DNA of 64,000 bases from an uncultured Myxococcaceae bacterium. GTDB lineage: Bacteria; Myxococcota_A; Polyangia; Polyangiales; Ga0077539. Within the stretch, counting starts at the first letter, position 1, and each line of letters starts with the position of its first letter. Below, in pieces: positions 1 to 8,363 of the stretch. The position numbers were made by a program, and so were the translations under genes. A model generated the notes under the pieces. The model saw nothing but the letters and a program-made list of their open reading frames with translations, did no database searches and was not told where the DNA came from. Where the stretch lies: positions 1-64,000 of the forward strand of contig CAMFHP010000002.1 of NCBI GenBank assembly GCA_945952225.1, read 5' to 3'.

Positions 1-1
1 C

Positions 2-253
2 GGCGACGGCGCGGCGGGCGTGGGCGGTCCCTCGGTGGGCATCGCGACGGTCAACGGCGCGCGCGTGACGCTCGATCCGACGACGCTTCCGATCACCATC
101 GGCAGCGTGGGGGCCAACGGATCGGGTGACGCCGTGGGCGCAACGCAGGTGGCCGACCGTCAGCGGTCGTTCATCAGCCGCGCGGGTGATGGCGGCGTCG
201 ATGCAGGTGCAGACGCGAGTGTCGACGCAGCCTCCGACGCGCGCGCCGACTGA
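2..253 (+). CDS. C-terminal fragment of a Gly/Ala/Asp-rich, probably surface or secreted protein
   Basis: The reading frame is open from the window edge to the TGA at 251-253, so only the last 83 residues are visible and the true start is upstream. The visible part is rich in Gly, Ala, Val and Asp, with alternating small residues followed by a low-complexity Asp/Ala tail. This composition resembles the large glycine-rich or beta-helical exported proteins common in Myxococcota, but no domain can be named. The next gene starts only 5 bp after the stop, so the two could be co-transcribed. Function unknown. Confidence 0.5.
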   Translation, partial: GDGAAGVGGPSVGIATVNGARVTLDPTTLPITIGSVGANGSGDAVGATQVADRQRSFISRAGDGGVDAGADASVDAASDARAD

Positions 254-258
254 GCTCC

Positions 259-1452
259 ATGACCACCGTGCTCTCGGGCCTCGAGGCCTGCGCCGCGGCG
301 ATCGCGGGACGCGTCGATGTCGCCGTCGTCGTCGGTGGCGAGGGCGCGCGACGCTTCGTCCATGCGCTCCGCGCGACGCCCGGCTGCGACGTGCGCGTGC
401 CCGATCTGCAGGGCGCCGAAGCGGCCGCGTGGGGCGAGGGGATCGCCGCTGCGGGGGCGCGCGTGGCCTTCGTGGCGTCGGGACTCGACGCGGTGGCACA
501 GCTCCTCCCTGCGCTCGACGCGCTCGCCGAGGGGCGTCGCGCGTGTGTGGTGCTGCTGCCGTGTCACGGTCGCGAGCGCGGACGTGCGGTGCCGGGCGGC
601 CCCTACGACGACCTCGCGGCGATGCTCCATGCGCCGGTCGGAGTGCTCTATGCAGCCTCGCCCGCCGAGCTCGGTGACGGGGTGTGCGCGGCCGATGCGC
701 TCGCGATGGCGACCCGCGCGCCGTGGTGTGTGGCCTTTCCGCTCGCCGACGTCGGCTGCGCGATGGAGCCCTGCGATGCGCCGCGCACGGTGACGGTCGC
801 GGTCGATCCATCCGTGCATCGCGATGGAGCGATGGAGTGCGTCTGGGAGGTGCTCCGCGCGCACGGCGTCGAGGGCCCCGTGGTCGAGGGCGCCGCCCGC
901 GATCGTGTGGGCGCGGGGGTGGGCGCGGGCGCGGTCGGCGTGCGCGTGCTGCGCCCGTGGCCGACGCTCGCGGCTGCGCCCGGCGCGATGCGGGTGGTGG
1001 ACGAACCGCTGCCCGACACGTTCGGCGGCGACGGATGGCTCACCACGCAGGTGCGCGCGGCGACGGGGGCGACCGTGCGCGCGCGCTCCGTCGACGAGGC
1101 GCGCGCGGAGGCCCTTCCCGTGACCGTGCGCGTGGCCTGCGACGAGCCGCTGCGCACCGAGGTGGCGCGCGCGATGGTCGCGTTCGCAGCGGGGCTGGGG
1201 TGGCGTGTGCGCGCGGAGTTGCACAGGCCCTGGTGCGTGGTGTTGCGCATCGCGTGGCCCGGTGCGACGGCGCAGCGCCACCTCCTCGCGGTGTGGGGCG
1301 CGCTCGGGCTCGATGCGGTGATGGCCGATGCGCGCGGCGAAGACGTGCTCTGCGTGGGCGCCAACGACGAGGGCGCGCGCGCGGCGATGCGTGCGATGGC
1401 CGACGCGGTGGGCGCGACGGTGCACTTCGCAGAGGGCGCACGGCTCGGGTGA
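259..1452 (+). CDS. Diverged 2-oxoacid:ferredoxin oxidoreductase alpha-subunit-like protein (orphan)
   Basis: A protein of 397 residues. The first 170 residues follow the pattern of the pyrimidine-binding domain of pyruvate:ferredoxin oxidoreductase alpha subunits: an opening like GLEACAAAIAG, a DLQGAEAAAWGEGIAAAGARV stretch corresponding to the usual H-E-x-A-A helix, and alternating beta/alpha segments. Around residues 225-270 a VGVRVLRPWP stretch and a later VVDEPLPDTFGGDG stretch resemble the family's domain II (vGvlk.RlyRPFP ... DR...fG). The last 110 residues are unassigned. No beta, gamma or delta subunit lies nearby and the usual acidic residue of the cofactor region is not obvious, so it may be a non-catalytic relative. 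The relationship is read from patterns only. ATG start chosen 5 bp after the previous stop; 245 bp of non-coding DNA separate it from mglB. Confidence 0.5.
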   Translation: MTTVLSGLEACAAAIAGRVDVAVVVGGEGARRFVHALRATPGCDVRVPDLQGAEAAAWGEGIAAAGARVAFVASGLDAVAQLLPALDALAEGRRACVVLLPCHGRERGRAVPGGPYDDLAAMLHAPVGVLYAASPAELGDGVCAADALAMATRAPWCVAFPLADVGCAMEPCDAPRTVTVAVDPSVHRDGAMECVWEVLRAHGVEGPVVEGAARDRVGAGVGAGAVGVRVLRPWPTLAAAPGAMRVVDEPLPDTFGGDGWLTTQVRAATGATVRARSVDEARAEALPVTVRVACDEPLRTEVARAMVAFAAGLGWRVRAELHRPWCVVLRIAWPGATAQRHLLAVWGALGLDAVMADARGEDVLCVGANDEGARAAMRAMADAVGATVHFAEGARLG

Positions 1453-1697
1453 CGCGCGGTCGGTCATGACGGGCGGCCACGGGAGTCCGGTGTTGCTCCG
1501 CGCGCCTCCGCTCTGGTAACGGTGAGAAACGCGTGATGGAACCTCGTGCCGTCGATGAATCGGGTGCCGCACGGTGGTCGACGCCCGAACGCGGATACGG
1601 GCGATGCGCGCGGGTCCCGACTCAGGGGAGCGCCGCGGTACGTCGTTGATGGAGTGAGGAAGGCGCGTCGCGCGCTTCGGGTGTTCTGGAGAAGACC

Positions 1698-2171
1698 ATG
1701 AACATGGTGATGTACGAGGAGGAGCTGAACCAGGTTCAGGCGGTGGTCGACAAGCTCGTTCGCGACGCGAACGCGCGGGTCGTGTGCATCGTCGACAAGA
1801 ACGGTCAGCTCATCGCCGCGAGCGGCGAGACCGACAACCTGGACACCACGTCGCTCGCTTCGCTCATCGCCGGCACCATCGCGGCGATGGGCGGCATGGC
1901 GAAGCTGCTGAAGGAGAACGAGTTCCCGACGCAGTTTCACGAGGGTGTGAAGGCGAACATCCACATCCAGCTCGTGGGCAACCGCGTGATCCTGGCGGTG
2001 ATCTTCGACTCGCGCGCCACGCTGGGTCTCGTGCGGCTGCGTGTGAAGCGCGCCAGCGACGAGATCAACGGCATCTTCGAAGCACTCACGCGTCGCATCC
2101 CGCAACGCGGCGGCAGCACCCCGTTCGGTGAGATCACCGACGAGGACATCGACAACCTCTTCAACGACTGA
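1698..2171 (+). CDS. mglB: MglB, Roadblock/LC7 GTPase-activating protein for MglA
   Basis: MglB is the GAP of the polarity GTPase MglA and acts at the lagging cell pole in gliding myxobacteria. The 157-residue protein matches the family closely: an N-terminal MYEEEL, a Roadblock/LC7 core over about residues 8-120 with VDKNGQLIAASG and the DTTSLASLIAGTIAAMGG helix, NEFPTQFHEG, and an acidic C-terminal tail ending EDIDNLFND like that of Myxococcus xanthus MglB. The ATG at 1698 follows a GGAGA ribosome-binding site at 1688-1692; an in-frame ATG at 1710 is less well placed. It lies 17 bp before mglA, in the order seen in Myxococcus. Very likely orthologous; whether this organism glides cannot be told from sequence. 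Confidence 0.96.
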   Translation: MNMVMYEEELNQVQAVVDKLVRDANARVVCIVDKNGQLIAASGETDNLDTTSLASLIAGTIAAMGGMAKLLKENEFPTQFHEGVKANIHIQLVGNRVILAVIFDSRATLGLVRLRVKRASDEINGIFEALTRRIPQRGGSTPFGEITDEDIDNLFND

Positions 2172-2188
2172 CCTCCCCGAGGACGCCG

Positions 2189-2782
2189 ATGTCGTTCATC
2201 AACTACCTGTCGCGCGAGATCAACTGCAAGATCGTCTACTACGGCCCCGGCCTGTGCGGAAAGACCACGAACCTCCAGTGGATCTACCAACGCACCGCGC
2301 CCGAGGCGAAGGGCAAGATGATCTCCCTCGCCACCGAGCAGGACCGCACGCTCTTCTTCGACTTCCTGCCGCTCTCGCTCGGTGAGATCCGCGGGTTCAA
2401 GACGCGCTTCCACCTCTACACGGTGCCGGGGCAGGTGTTCTACGACGCCTCGCGCAAGCTGATCTTGAAGGGCGTCGACGGCGTGGTCTTCGTCGCCGAC
2501 TCGCAGGTCGAGCGCATGGAGGCCAACCTCGAATCCCTCGAGAACCTCCAGAGCAACCTCGCCGAGCAGGGCTACGAGCTCGAAAAGATCCCGTACGTGA
2601 TCCAGTACAACAAGCGCGACCTGCCCAACATCGCCGACGTGGGCGAGCTCCACAACCTGCTCAACCCGCTCAACGTGCCCGAGTACGAGGCCGTCGCGAG
2701 CCGCGGCAACGGCGTCTTCGACACGCTGAAGTCCGTCGCGAAGCTCGTGCTCACCGAGCTCAAGAAGGGCTCCGGCGGCTGA
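2189..2782 (+). CDS. mglA: MglA, Ras-like small GTPase controlling polarity and motility
   Basis: MglA is a cytoplasmic Ras-superfamily GTPase that marks the leading pole and engages gliding and type IV pilus machinery. The 197 residues include the P-loop GPGLCGKT (19-26), the MglA-type PM3 motif TVPGQ (78-82; Thr78 replaces the usual Asp of Ras), and the guanine-specifying NKRD (141-144). Length and sequence match Myxococcus xanthus MglA (195 residues) through almost the whole chain, including LILKGVDGVVFVADSQ and the AKLVLTELKKG ending. A GAGGA site at 2179-2183 supports the ATG at 2189. It is the second gene of an mglB-mglA pair and is followed by a helical-repeat protein. Confidence 0.97.
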   Translation: MSFINYLSREINCKIVYYGPGLCGKTTNLQWIYQRTAPEAKGKMISLATEQDRTLFFDFLPLSLGEIRGFKTRFHLYTVPGQVFYDASRKLILKGVDGVVFVADSQVERMEANLESLENLQSNLAEQGYELEKIPYVIQYNKRDLPNIADVGELHNLLNPLNVPEYEAVASRGNGVFDTLKSVAKLVLTELKKGSGG

Positions 2783-2877
2783 CACGTCTCTCTGCGCGCG
2801 CGCACCCGCCGCGCCGCGTTCTGCGCCGTCACGTTCTCCCTCCCCGCGCGCCTTCGACGGCGATACCGTCGCGCACC

Positions 2878-4002
2878 ATGGATCACCCGGTCGACGTCTC
2901 GCTGCTCCCCGAGGCCGCCCGCAAGGCCCTCGGCGGCGCTCCTCCGTTGAAGATGATGGTCGCGCGCGGCATGGCCCCGCTGCCGCCCTCTGCGCTCGTG
3001 AGCGCCCTCTACGCGCTTGCGTACAGCCCCGACGACGAGAAGCTCCGCGAGGCCGCGCAGAAGACCCTCGGCGCGCTCCCCGACGCGGTGCTCAACGGCG
3101 CCCTCGGCGCGGCGGATCTTCCGGGCGCCGTGCTCGACGACCTCGCCCAGCGACACCGCGGCAACCGCGCGGTGATCGAGCGCGTGCTGCGGCACCCCAA
3201 CGTCGCGGGCGAGACCCTCGCCGTGATCGCGCGCACCGCCGACGAGGCGCTCGCCGAGCTCCTCGCGACCAACGAAGCGAAGCTGCTCCAGGCGCCCGAG
3301 ATCATCGAGGCGCTCTACATGAACGCGAACACGCGCATGTCGACGGCGGACCGCATCGTCGAACTTGCTGCGCGCAACGGGCTCACGGTGAACATCCGCG
3401 GCTTCGAGAACATCGTGGCCGCGCTCCGCGAGCAGGGCGGCGCCGGCGTGAAGGCCGCGCGTGAGGAGCCCGTGGTGAGCGAGGGGCAGGTCGACGAGGC
3501 CTTCCGCACCGCGCTCGAAGAGGCGAAGGACGTCGACCTCGAGGCCGTGCAGGAAGATGAAGAGGGCGCCGTGCAGCTCAACGAGGGCGCCAAGAAGGTC
3601 GACAAGGCCATCTCGAAGATGACCATCACCGAGAAGATCCGCACGGCGATGCTGGGCAACGCGGCGCAGCGGGCGCTGCTCATCCGCTCGCCGAACCGCC
3701 TCGTGTTCGCGGCGGTGCTCGACTCTCCGAAGCTGCAAGACGACGAGGTGCTGAAGTTCTCTGCGAGCCGTCAGGTGAGCGCCGACGTGCTGCGCCGCAT
3801 CTCGGGCGACCGCGGCTTCACGCGGCTCTACGACGTGAAGCTCAACCTCGTGAACAACCCGAAGACCCCGCTCACCGAGAGCATGAAGTTCCTCAACCAC
3901 CTGCGCGAGCCCGACGTGCGCAAGCTCCTGGGGAACAAGAACATCGCCTCGGGCCTGCGCAACGCCGCGCAGGGGCAGCTCAACAAGAAGAAGAAGTCGT
4001 AG
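2878..4002 (+). CDS. Helical-repeat (HEAT-like) protein downstream of mglA
   Basis: 374 residues, no signal peptide or membrane segment. The first 160 residues are a run of amphipathic helix pairs of about 22-25 residues (for example LREAAQKTLGALPDAVLNGAL and IERVLRHPNVAGETLAVIA), reading like HEAT or DUF2336-type repeats. An acidic segment follows (about 210-240, DVDLEAVQEDEEG), then a second helical block and a Lys-rich end (NKKKKS). A TACCGT hexamer at 2864-2869 lies 8 nt before the ATG, suggesting a separate, possibly leaderless transcript. It begins 95 bp after mglA. A link to MglA signalling is inference from position only; it is not a recognised Mgl partner to me. Confidence 0.8.
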   Translation: MDHPVDVSLLPEAARKALGGAPPLKMMVARGMAPLPPSALVSALYALAYSPDDEKLREAAQKTLGALPDAVLNGALGAADLPGAVLDDLAQRHRGNRAVIERVLRHPNVAGETLAVIARTADEALAELLATNEAKLLQAPEIIEALYMNANTRMSTADRIVELAARNGLTVNIRGFENIVAALREQGGAGVKAAREEPVVSEGQVDEAFRTALEEAKDVDLEAVQEDEEGAVQLNEGAKKVDKAISKMTITEKIRTAMLGNAAQRALLIRSPNRLVFAAVLDSPKLQDDEVLKFSASRQVSADVLRRISGDRGFTRLYDVKLNLVNNPKTPLTESMKFLNHLREPDVRKLLGNKNIASGLRNAAQGQLNKKKKS

Positions 4003-4011
4003 CCGCCGCGG

Positions 4012-5913
4012 TCAGAGCGCGGGGTTCACGGGCACGCCGAGCTGCAGGTCCGCGTGGATCTCACACACCTGTGCGATCCCGCGGATCACCTCGTCGCCCG
4101 CTCCTTCGCGCGCCAGCACCGAGGCCCGCGCACGAAGCTGCGAGCACGCCGACTCCCAACGGCTTCGGAGCCGCGTTCGCACCGCGATCACACCGGGCAT
4201 CCGCGGGTCCGTCGGAGCTTCGGGGCGCGCGGCGAGCATGCCGGCCATGTTCTCGTGGCGCATGAACTGGGCGCGCAGAATGTCGACCCGCGCGAAGAGG
4301 CGCGCGTACTCCGCGTCGTAGCGGTAGGGCGCGCGCGTGGGGTAGCGCGGCGTGCGGTTCGAACCGGGAAGCGGCCACGCGCGCACGGCCTCCAGCGTGA
4401 CGGCCTCCGGGGCTGCGTCGCGCGGGATCACGAACGCGCGCAGCGGCCCGCTCCACACGCCCTCGCGGGCGAGGAGGATCGTGGGCGCGCTCGCATCGCC
4501 GAGCACCGAGAGTTCGTGAAGCAGCGACGGCGTGCGCGCGACGAGTGCGGGGCCTTCGGGGCGCAGCACGGCGAGCAGGTGACGGTCGGCGGTGATCACC
4601 GCGGGCGGCGCGTCGCCATCGGCCGACACCGCGCGCAGGGCGTCGAGGGCGGCGGGGAGCGTGGGCTCCTCGGGCGGCGCGATGGGCGCCTCGCGCACGA
4701 TGACCTCGGCGTCGGGCGCAGGGCGCGAGAGGTTCGACGTCGAGGGCGCGGGGTACGTCACCGGCTGCGCGACCGAGACGGGGCGCGCGGTGATCGCATC
4801 GAGCACTTCGGGGAGCGCTCCGTTGCGCAGCGAGGCGCGCGCGACGACGGCCGTGGAGGGCGCGGCGGTGGCGGCGAACCACACGCGTCCTTCGGTGACG
4901 GTGGCGGCGTCGTTGCGGAGCCACGGGCCCTGCGCGAGCCCCTCGAAGTGGTCGTCGGCGCCCAGCGTCGCGGTGAAGAGCGACGGCGGCGCGCAGTCGA
5001 TGGGCGGTCCCGGCGCGCGATGCGGAACGCCCTGCGGCTGCGGGTTGCGCGAGGGCGGATCGATCGCCGCCGACGGGTCTTCGTTCTGTGACGTGGGCGC
5101 ATCGGGCGCGCCTTCGCGGGTGGCGCAGCGCGAGCCCGAGAACACCAGCACCGTGCGCGTCCCTTCGCGGGTGAGTCGCAGCGTGTCGCCCACGTCGCCC
5201 GAGAAACCCGTGGCGCTCGCGAAGGTCCGCATGCGCGACGGGTCGTCGTAGATGCGCGCCGCGCGCACGGTGCCGCGCACCTCGTCGTCGGTGACGGTGG
5301 CGCCGGTCCACGCGAGGGCCCACGCGTCGGGCTCACGCACCAGGGTCGAACGCCACAGCCGCGCGTTCTCGGTGAACACCGCGCGTGCGGCGCCCGAGGC
5401 CGCGCCCTGCGCATCGAGCGCGAGGAGCATCACCGTTCCGCCCGAGGATGCAGACGGGCCCAACGGGTCGTCGGTCGACGCGGGCACGCCCACCGTCGTG
5501 GGGCGCACGATGCGGGGCGCGTGCGAGGCCGCGCTCGGCGGACGCGCGACGACGTACGAGACCGCGCCGCGGGTGCCATCCCACGCGAGCGTGGCGCTGC
5601 GCGCGTCGGGGGCGAGGGTGACGTCGTCGCGCACGCGGGTGAGCGTCGGCGTGGGGCTGTCGGTGAGCGAGAACAGCGCAGAGCGCAGCGCGCCCTGGGC
5701 TCCTGCGTTTTCGAGGTAGACCACGAGCACGCGGTCGCCGTGGCGCGCGGCCGAGAACGAGCGCGCGAAGACCATCACCTCGCCGTGGTGAACCGTGGTC
5801 GGGTGCGGACCCGCGCGCGTCGCGTCGAGGGGCGGGAGCTGCGCGTGCGCAGACGGTGTGAACAGCGCCGATGCGAGCAGCGCGAGGCACGGGGCGAGGG
5901 GGCGGGCGCGCAC
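4012..5913 (-). CDS. Secreted protein of unknown function, about 633 residues
   Basis: The open frame runs back to 6183, but its first 90 codons are out-of-character Arg/Ser-rich sequence overlapping the divergent gene. I start it at the GTG at 5913, which begins a clear Sec signal peptide (VRARPLAPCLALLASALFT then AHA-Q). The mature protein has beta-rich repeats in which a tryptophan or valine strand follows a short loop (for example RSATLAWDGTRGAVSYVV and DAWALAWTGATV), suggesting a beta-propeller, and a helical C-terminal 110 residues. A Pro-rich linker is near residue 275. TTGACA on the minus strand at 5952-5947, 39 nt upstream, could be its -35. Convergent with the helical-repeat gene at a 9 bp gap. 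Confidence 0.75.
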   Translation of the reverse strand: MRARPLAPCLALLASALFTPSAHAQLPPLDATRAGPHPTTVHHGEVMVFARSFSAARHGDRVLVVYLENAGAQGALRSALFSLTDSPTPTLTRVRDDVTLAPDARSATLAWDGTRGAVSYVVARPPSAASHAPRIVRPTTVGVPASTDDPLGPSASSGGTVMLLALDAQGAASGAARAVFTENARLWRSTLVREPDAWALAWTGATVTDDEVRGTVRAARIYDDPSRMRTFASATGFSGDVGDTLRLTREGTRTVLVFSGSRCATREGAPDAPTSQNEDPSAAIDPPSRNPQPQGVPHRAPGPPIDCAPPSLFTATLGADDHFEGLAQGPWLRNDAATVTEGRVWFAATAAPSTAVVARASLRNGALPEVLDAITARPVSVAQPVTYPAPSTSNLSRPAPDAEVIVREAPIAPPEEPTLPAALDALRAVSADGDAPPAVITADRHLLAVLRPEGPALVARTPSLLHELSVLGDASAPTILLAREGVWSGPLRAFVIPRDAAPEAVTLEAVRAWPLPGSNRTPRYPTRAPYRYDAEYARLFARVDILRAQFMRHENMAGMLAARPEAPTDPRMPGVIAVRTRLRSRWESACSQLRARASVLAREGAGDEVIRGIAQVCEIHADLQLGVPVNPAL

Positions 5914-6022
5914 GGGAGGGGAACGTGTCGGTGACCACGCGCGCGCTGTCAAGCGATGCGGAACGATGCGGCGAGGGCTTTCCTCCCGCTGCGCGGATCG
6001 GGTTAGGATCGCGCTCCCCGCC

Positions 6023-7240
6023 GTGCCCGACTCCCGACCTCCGTGGCTCACGCCAACGCCCCCGTGGCACGCGCCGGTACCGCCGGAGACCTGCCGTGCG
6101 GCCCGCGTCCAACCGGGAGACGTCCCCGTCGTCGAGCTCCCGTCGTCGCCCTGCTCCGCGGCCGAACTCGTCGCGCTCCGCAACGCGCGCTACGTGCCCC
6201 TCTTCGGTCACGGGGTGACGCAGTCCGAGCTCCGTCGCGCCTTCGCGCTCGCGCACCGCGCCCTCGCCGCGCAGTCCGATCCGCGCGCCGCCGACCACGC
6301 GCTCACGCTCCTCACGCACCCCGCGCTCGGCGCCGACGCGCTCCGTGAACTCGCCGCCGCGGCCCTCGACGGACGCATCGCGCACTGGGCTCCGACCTTC
6401 GTGCTCGGCCTCGCGCAGATGCTCGGCGCGGGCGATGTGCAGCGCGCCGAGGTGGCCGGCGCGTTCTCGACGGTGACCGCGTTGCGCACCGAGGTGACGC
6501 TCGCCACGCACGCGGGCGGCGGCGATGCGAACGCGTGGCGCGAGCACTACCAACGTCTCCGCGAGGCCGACGCGCAGGAGCCTCCCGTGCGCGCCGTGGG
6601 CATCGCGCGGCACTGGTTCGATTTTGTGCTCGCGCGCCGCTGGTCGGGCCTCGACGCGATGCGCTCGCTGGCGGCCGAAGGGCTCGATGCGCCCTCGCAG
6701 TGGCTCGCGTGCAGCGCCGACTGGCTCGCGGGGGAAGAGCGCACGCGCGGACGCATGACCGACCTCGCGCAGTCGATGCTCGACCCGTTGCAGCGGCCGT
6801 TTCCGAGGCTCGCGCAGGTGGTGGCCCGCGAGATGGTCGAGCTCCTCGCGCACCCGTGGTCGACACGGTGGGAGCACCTCCGTTGCGCCGCGGCCCGCGA
6901 CCACGCGTCGGCCTCGATCCGCGCGTGGCTCCACGCCGCCGCCGAGGAGCGCTTCTTCGAAGAGTCCGACGGCACGTCGCAACACCCCGAGTTCGGTGAG
7001 CTCGGCCCCGAGCCGAGCCGTGCGGGCCGCGCCGCGGCGGAAGCGCGGCAGCTCGCGGGAGATTTTCTCCTCGACTGGTTCGTGCACGAGCGCGAGGCCC
7101 GCGTGGCCGTCGACGACTGGGCCCGACGGTGCCTGCGCGTGTACCACCGCCTCCGTGGTGCGGCCCTCGCCGACATCGCGATCCGCGGCGCGCGCGCCGA
7201 CGGGTGGCGCCTCGATGAGCTTCGGGAGGGCGCGACGTGA
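6023..7240 (+). CDS. Unrecognised cytoplasmic helical protein (first gene of a two-gene unit)
   Basis: About 405 residues from the GTG at 6023; the frame is open further up to 5795, but that part overlaps the opposite gene's signal peptide and looks like a shadow. TAGGAT at 6004-6009 is a possible -10 before this start. The protein is Ala/Arg/Glu-rich with many amphipathic helices and regularly spaced Trp (RHWFDFVLARRW, LACSADWLAG, LLAHPWSTRWEH), reading like an ARM/HEAT or tetratricopeptide array. No catalytic motif, signal or membrane segment is visible. Its TGA overlaps the GTG of the next gene (GTGA, 7237-7240), so the two are translationally coupled. Start codon uncertain. Confidence 0.65.
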   Translation: MPDSRPPWLTPTPPWHAPVPPETCRAARVQPGDVPVVELPSSPCSAAELVALRNARYVPLFGHGVTQSELRRAFALAHRALAAQSDPRAADHALTLLTHPALGADALRELAAAALDGRIAHWAPTFVLGLAQMLGAGDVQRAEVAGAFSTVTALRTEVTLATHAGGGDANAWREHYQRLREADAQEPPVRAVGIARHWFDFVLARRWSGLDAMRSLAAEGLDAPSQWLACSADWLAGEERTRGRMTDLAQSMLDPLQRPFPRLAQVVAREMVELLAHPWSTRWEHLRCAAARDHASASIRAWLHAAAEERFFEESDGTSQHPEFGELGPEPSRAGRAAAEARQLAGDFLLDWFVHEREARVAVDDWARRCLRVYHRLRGAALADIAIRGARADGWRLDELREGAT

Positions 7241-8286
7241 GCGCGTTCGAGACCGGCGTTCGCACCCTCGACGAGGCCCTCCTGGGGTGGAACCGTGGCG
7301 CGCCGCCAGGGCTTGTTTCCAGGGCTGCGGTGCTCTTCGACGAGGCCGCGCGCGCGGGCGATGTGCGCGGCGCCGTGGGAGCGGCCGTGTCGCGCGGACT
7401 CGCCGGAGACCTCGACGGCGCGCGCAGGCGACTGCACGAGACCCTCACGCAGCATCCCCGATGCGCGGGTGCGTACGTGGCCCTGGGGCTCCTGGGGCTC
7501 CGTGATCCCGATCCTCTCGCGCAGGCCGCGCAGGCGAGCTGGGCCCTCGTCGCAGCGCGCGACCTCGCACCCGGCGTGGTGTGCATCGAGCGCATGGCCG
7601 CCGTGGCGCTCGCGACGGCGGGAGAGTTCATGGCCGCGCTCCAATGCGCGCGCACGGCCCTCTCGCTCGACCGCGACGACGGCGAGGCGCGGCTCTGGTC
7701 GGCGATGTTGCGCTTGTACTTCGGCGGCGACCTCTCGGCGGCCTCGGTGCTCGTCGAAGGCCCGGTCGAGCAGGGCGGATCGCTCACGTCGCCCGCGGCC
7801 TGGCTCGGCGTCGCGGCGGGTCACTACGCGACCGCGGAGTTCCATGAGGCGCGCCGTGCGCTGCGCCGCGCGGTGGCGCCGTTGAAGGTCGGCAACGCGG
7901 CGGAGACCCCGATGGTCGACGGCGCGCGGCGATGGTTTCGCGAGCTGCGCGGCTTCGGCCCTGGCATTCCCATGACGGGCGATCGGTGGTCGCGCGACGT
8001 GGGCGGCGCGCAGAGCGACTACGCGCGCACGCGGGCTGCGCTCTCGGCCTTTCGCGAGGCCGTGGCGGGGGATTCCGTGCGGGCGAAGAGCGAGCGCGTG
8101 TCGGCCCTCGACATCGACGGCGCCCTCGGCGGACTCGAAGCGCGCACGCGGCGCGGGATGCTCGAATGGGGTGCGCGGCTGATCATCCGGGGCTTCGCCG
8201 AGGCCTACCTTCCGCTCACCGCGTACCTCGATGCGCCCAGCCGCGAGGAGCTCGCCGCGATGGACCTCTTCGTCTGCGACGGTTGA
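7237..8286 (+). CDS. TPR-like protein of unknown function coupled to the preceding gene
   Basis: 349 residues from a GTG overlapping the upstream stop. About residues 30-215 carry degenerate tetratricopeptide-like helix pairs (DLDGARRRLHETLTQHPRC, GEFMAALQCARTALSLDRDD, EFHEARRALRRAV). The last 110 residues form a separate helical domain ending EELAAMDLFVCDG. No export signal or catalytic motif. The overlap with the preceding unrecognised gene suggests that the two proteins act together; neither gives a clue to the process. A 77 bp gap with a possible promoter precedes the next gene, so the unit probably ends here. Confidence 0.7.
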   Translation: MSAFETGVRTLDEALLGWNRGAPPGLVSRAAVLFDEAARAGDVRGAVGAAVSRGLAGDLDGARRRLHETLTQHPRCAGAYVALGLLGLRDPDPLAQAAQASWALVAARDLAPGVVCIERMAAVALATAGEFMAALQCARTALSLDRDDGEARLWSAMLRLYFGGDLSAASVLVEGPVEQGGSLTSPAAWLGVAAGHYATAEFHEARRALRRAVAPLKVGNAAETPMVDGARRWFRELRGFGPGIPMTGDRWSRDVGGAQSDYARTRAALSAFREAVAGDSVRAKSERVSALDIDGALGGLEARTRRGMLEWGARLIIRGFAEAYLPLTAYLDAPSREELAAMDLFVCDG

Positions 8287-8324
8287 GCGGTCCTTCGTGC
8301 GCGGCAGAGCCCCGCGCTTGCGTA

Positions 8325-8354
8325 TTGACAGCGATGGAGCGTCGGGGTGTTGAT
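8325..8354 (+). promoter_or_regulatory. Candidate sigma-70 promoter of the M18 aminopeptidase gene
   Basis: TTGACA at 8325-8330, an 18 bp spacer, and GTTGAT at 8349-8354 (three of six matches to the -10 consensus). Transcription would begin close to 8361-8364, almost at the ATG, which argues for the 8364 start rather than the in-frame ATG at 8334 that overlaps the -10 to -35 spacer. Read by eye only. Confidence 0.35.
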
Positions 8355-8363
8355 CCACCCGTG

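Noticed and set aside
160-1572. 470-residue open frame on the minus strand
   Set aside because: Arg/His-rich antisense shadow of the PFOR-like gene; high GC codon bias creates long empty frames here.
5914-6183. Upstream extension of the secreted protein gene
   Set aside because: Adds 90 Arg/Ser-rich codons before a clear signal peptide and overlaps a divergent gene.
7932-8363. N-terminal extension of the M18 aminopeptidase
   Set aside because: Lies inside the preceding gene and family members start immediately before the SPSPxHA motif.
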